Shown here piece after piece: positions 6,326 to 6,423 of a stretch of 6,423 nucleotides of DNA (positions are counted from its first letter, which is position 1; each line of letters opens with the position of its first letter). A program made the translations under genes and the position numbers. The DNA comes from an uncultured Opitutia bacterium. Its GTDB lineage: Bacteria > Verrucomicrobiota > Verrucomicrobiae > Opitutales > UBA953. The notes under the pieces were generated by a model that ran no database searches, was not told the origin of the DNA, and saw nothing but the letters and a program-made list of their open reading frames with translations. The stretch is taken from contig CAIOLH010000168.1 of the NCBI GenBank assembly GCA_903859115.1, positions 1-6,423 of the forward strand. The letters run 5' to 3'.

Positions 6326-6423
6326 GTGAAAACCACTAAAGAAATTTCTCTCGGCGATATCGCCGCACGCTCCGAAGAGTTACGCGGAGAAAATATGACC
6401 CTCAACATGGGTCCCTCTCACCC
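6326..6423 (+). CDS. nuoD: NADH-quinone oxidoreductase subunit D (NuoD), partial, cut at window edge
   Basis: Only the first 32 codons lie in the window. NuoD, the 49 kDa subunit, forms the quinone-binding cavity together with NuoB. The identifying block is MTLNMGPSHP (residues 24-33, the last codon incomplete), matching the N-terminal NuoD signature in which MGPxHP is followed by the quinone-site histidine region. A GTG at 6326, 4 bases after the nuoC stop, gives a 23-residue lead starting MKTTKEISLG; the internal ATG at 6395 would leave almost no lead. The GTG is preferred because it fits the tight nuoB-nuoC spacing. No Shine-Dalgarno is present. The hydrogenase large subunit shares ancestry but would not follow nuoBC in this form. 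Confidence 0.9.
   Translation, partial: MKTTKEISLGDIAARSEELRGENMTLNMGPSH

Overview
The window looks like an ordinary chromosomal segment of a Gram-negative bacterium with near-balanced base composition. The best guess at the group is Verrucomicrobiota (Opitutae-like) or a PVC relative. That guess rests on the mix of an LpxH-type lipid A phosphatase, an MGDG-synthase-type glycosyltransferase, a secreted alginate-lyase-family protein and the style of the NuoB/C/D proteins, including the C-terminal tail of NuoC. It is an inference from protein character, not from a marker gene. No tRNA, rRNA, CRISPR array, insertion sequence, phage gene or toxin module was seen.

Layout. Positions 1-285 (minus) hold the N-terminal part of a CinA-family protein cut by the window edge. 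Divergent from it, 333-1802 (plus) encodes a short UvrC. UvrC meets a convergent glycosyltransferase gene (1803-2891, minus) with no base between the two stop codons. Just upstream of the glycosyltransferase, on the same strand, lies an LpxH-like metallophosphoesterase (2895-3734). The two are 3 bases apart and almost certainly share a transcript. A 115-base spacer with a 9-bp perfect inverted repeat separates them from a secreted PF05426 (alginate lyase) protein at 3850-5058 (minus). A divergent AT-rich spacer of about 136 bases follows, and then the start of a complex I operon on the plus strand: nuoB (5195-5728), nuoC (5734-6321) and nuoD (6326 to beyond the window).

How the genes work together. 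nuoB-nuoC-nuoD form the peripheral-arm connecting module of NADH:quinone oxidoreductase and are spaced 4-5 bases apart. The operon appears to open with nuoB; no nuoA precedes it. The phosphoesterase-glycosyltransferase pair suggests envelope lipid metabolism. UvrC belongs to nucleotide excision repair and the CinA-like protein to nucleotide or pyridine nucleotide housekeeping; neither is functionally linked to its neighbours. The alginate lyase stands alone, with no transporter or other polysaccharide gene in view.

The most unusual single item is UvrC. It keeps all the nuclease residues I can align, but it lacks the cysteine cluster between its N-terminal nuclease and UVR motif, and about 120 residues between the UVR motif and the catalytic core of the second nuclease. 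I did not find a convincing undescribed multi-gene system in this window. Shine-Dalgarno sequences are weak or absent before most genes.
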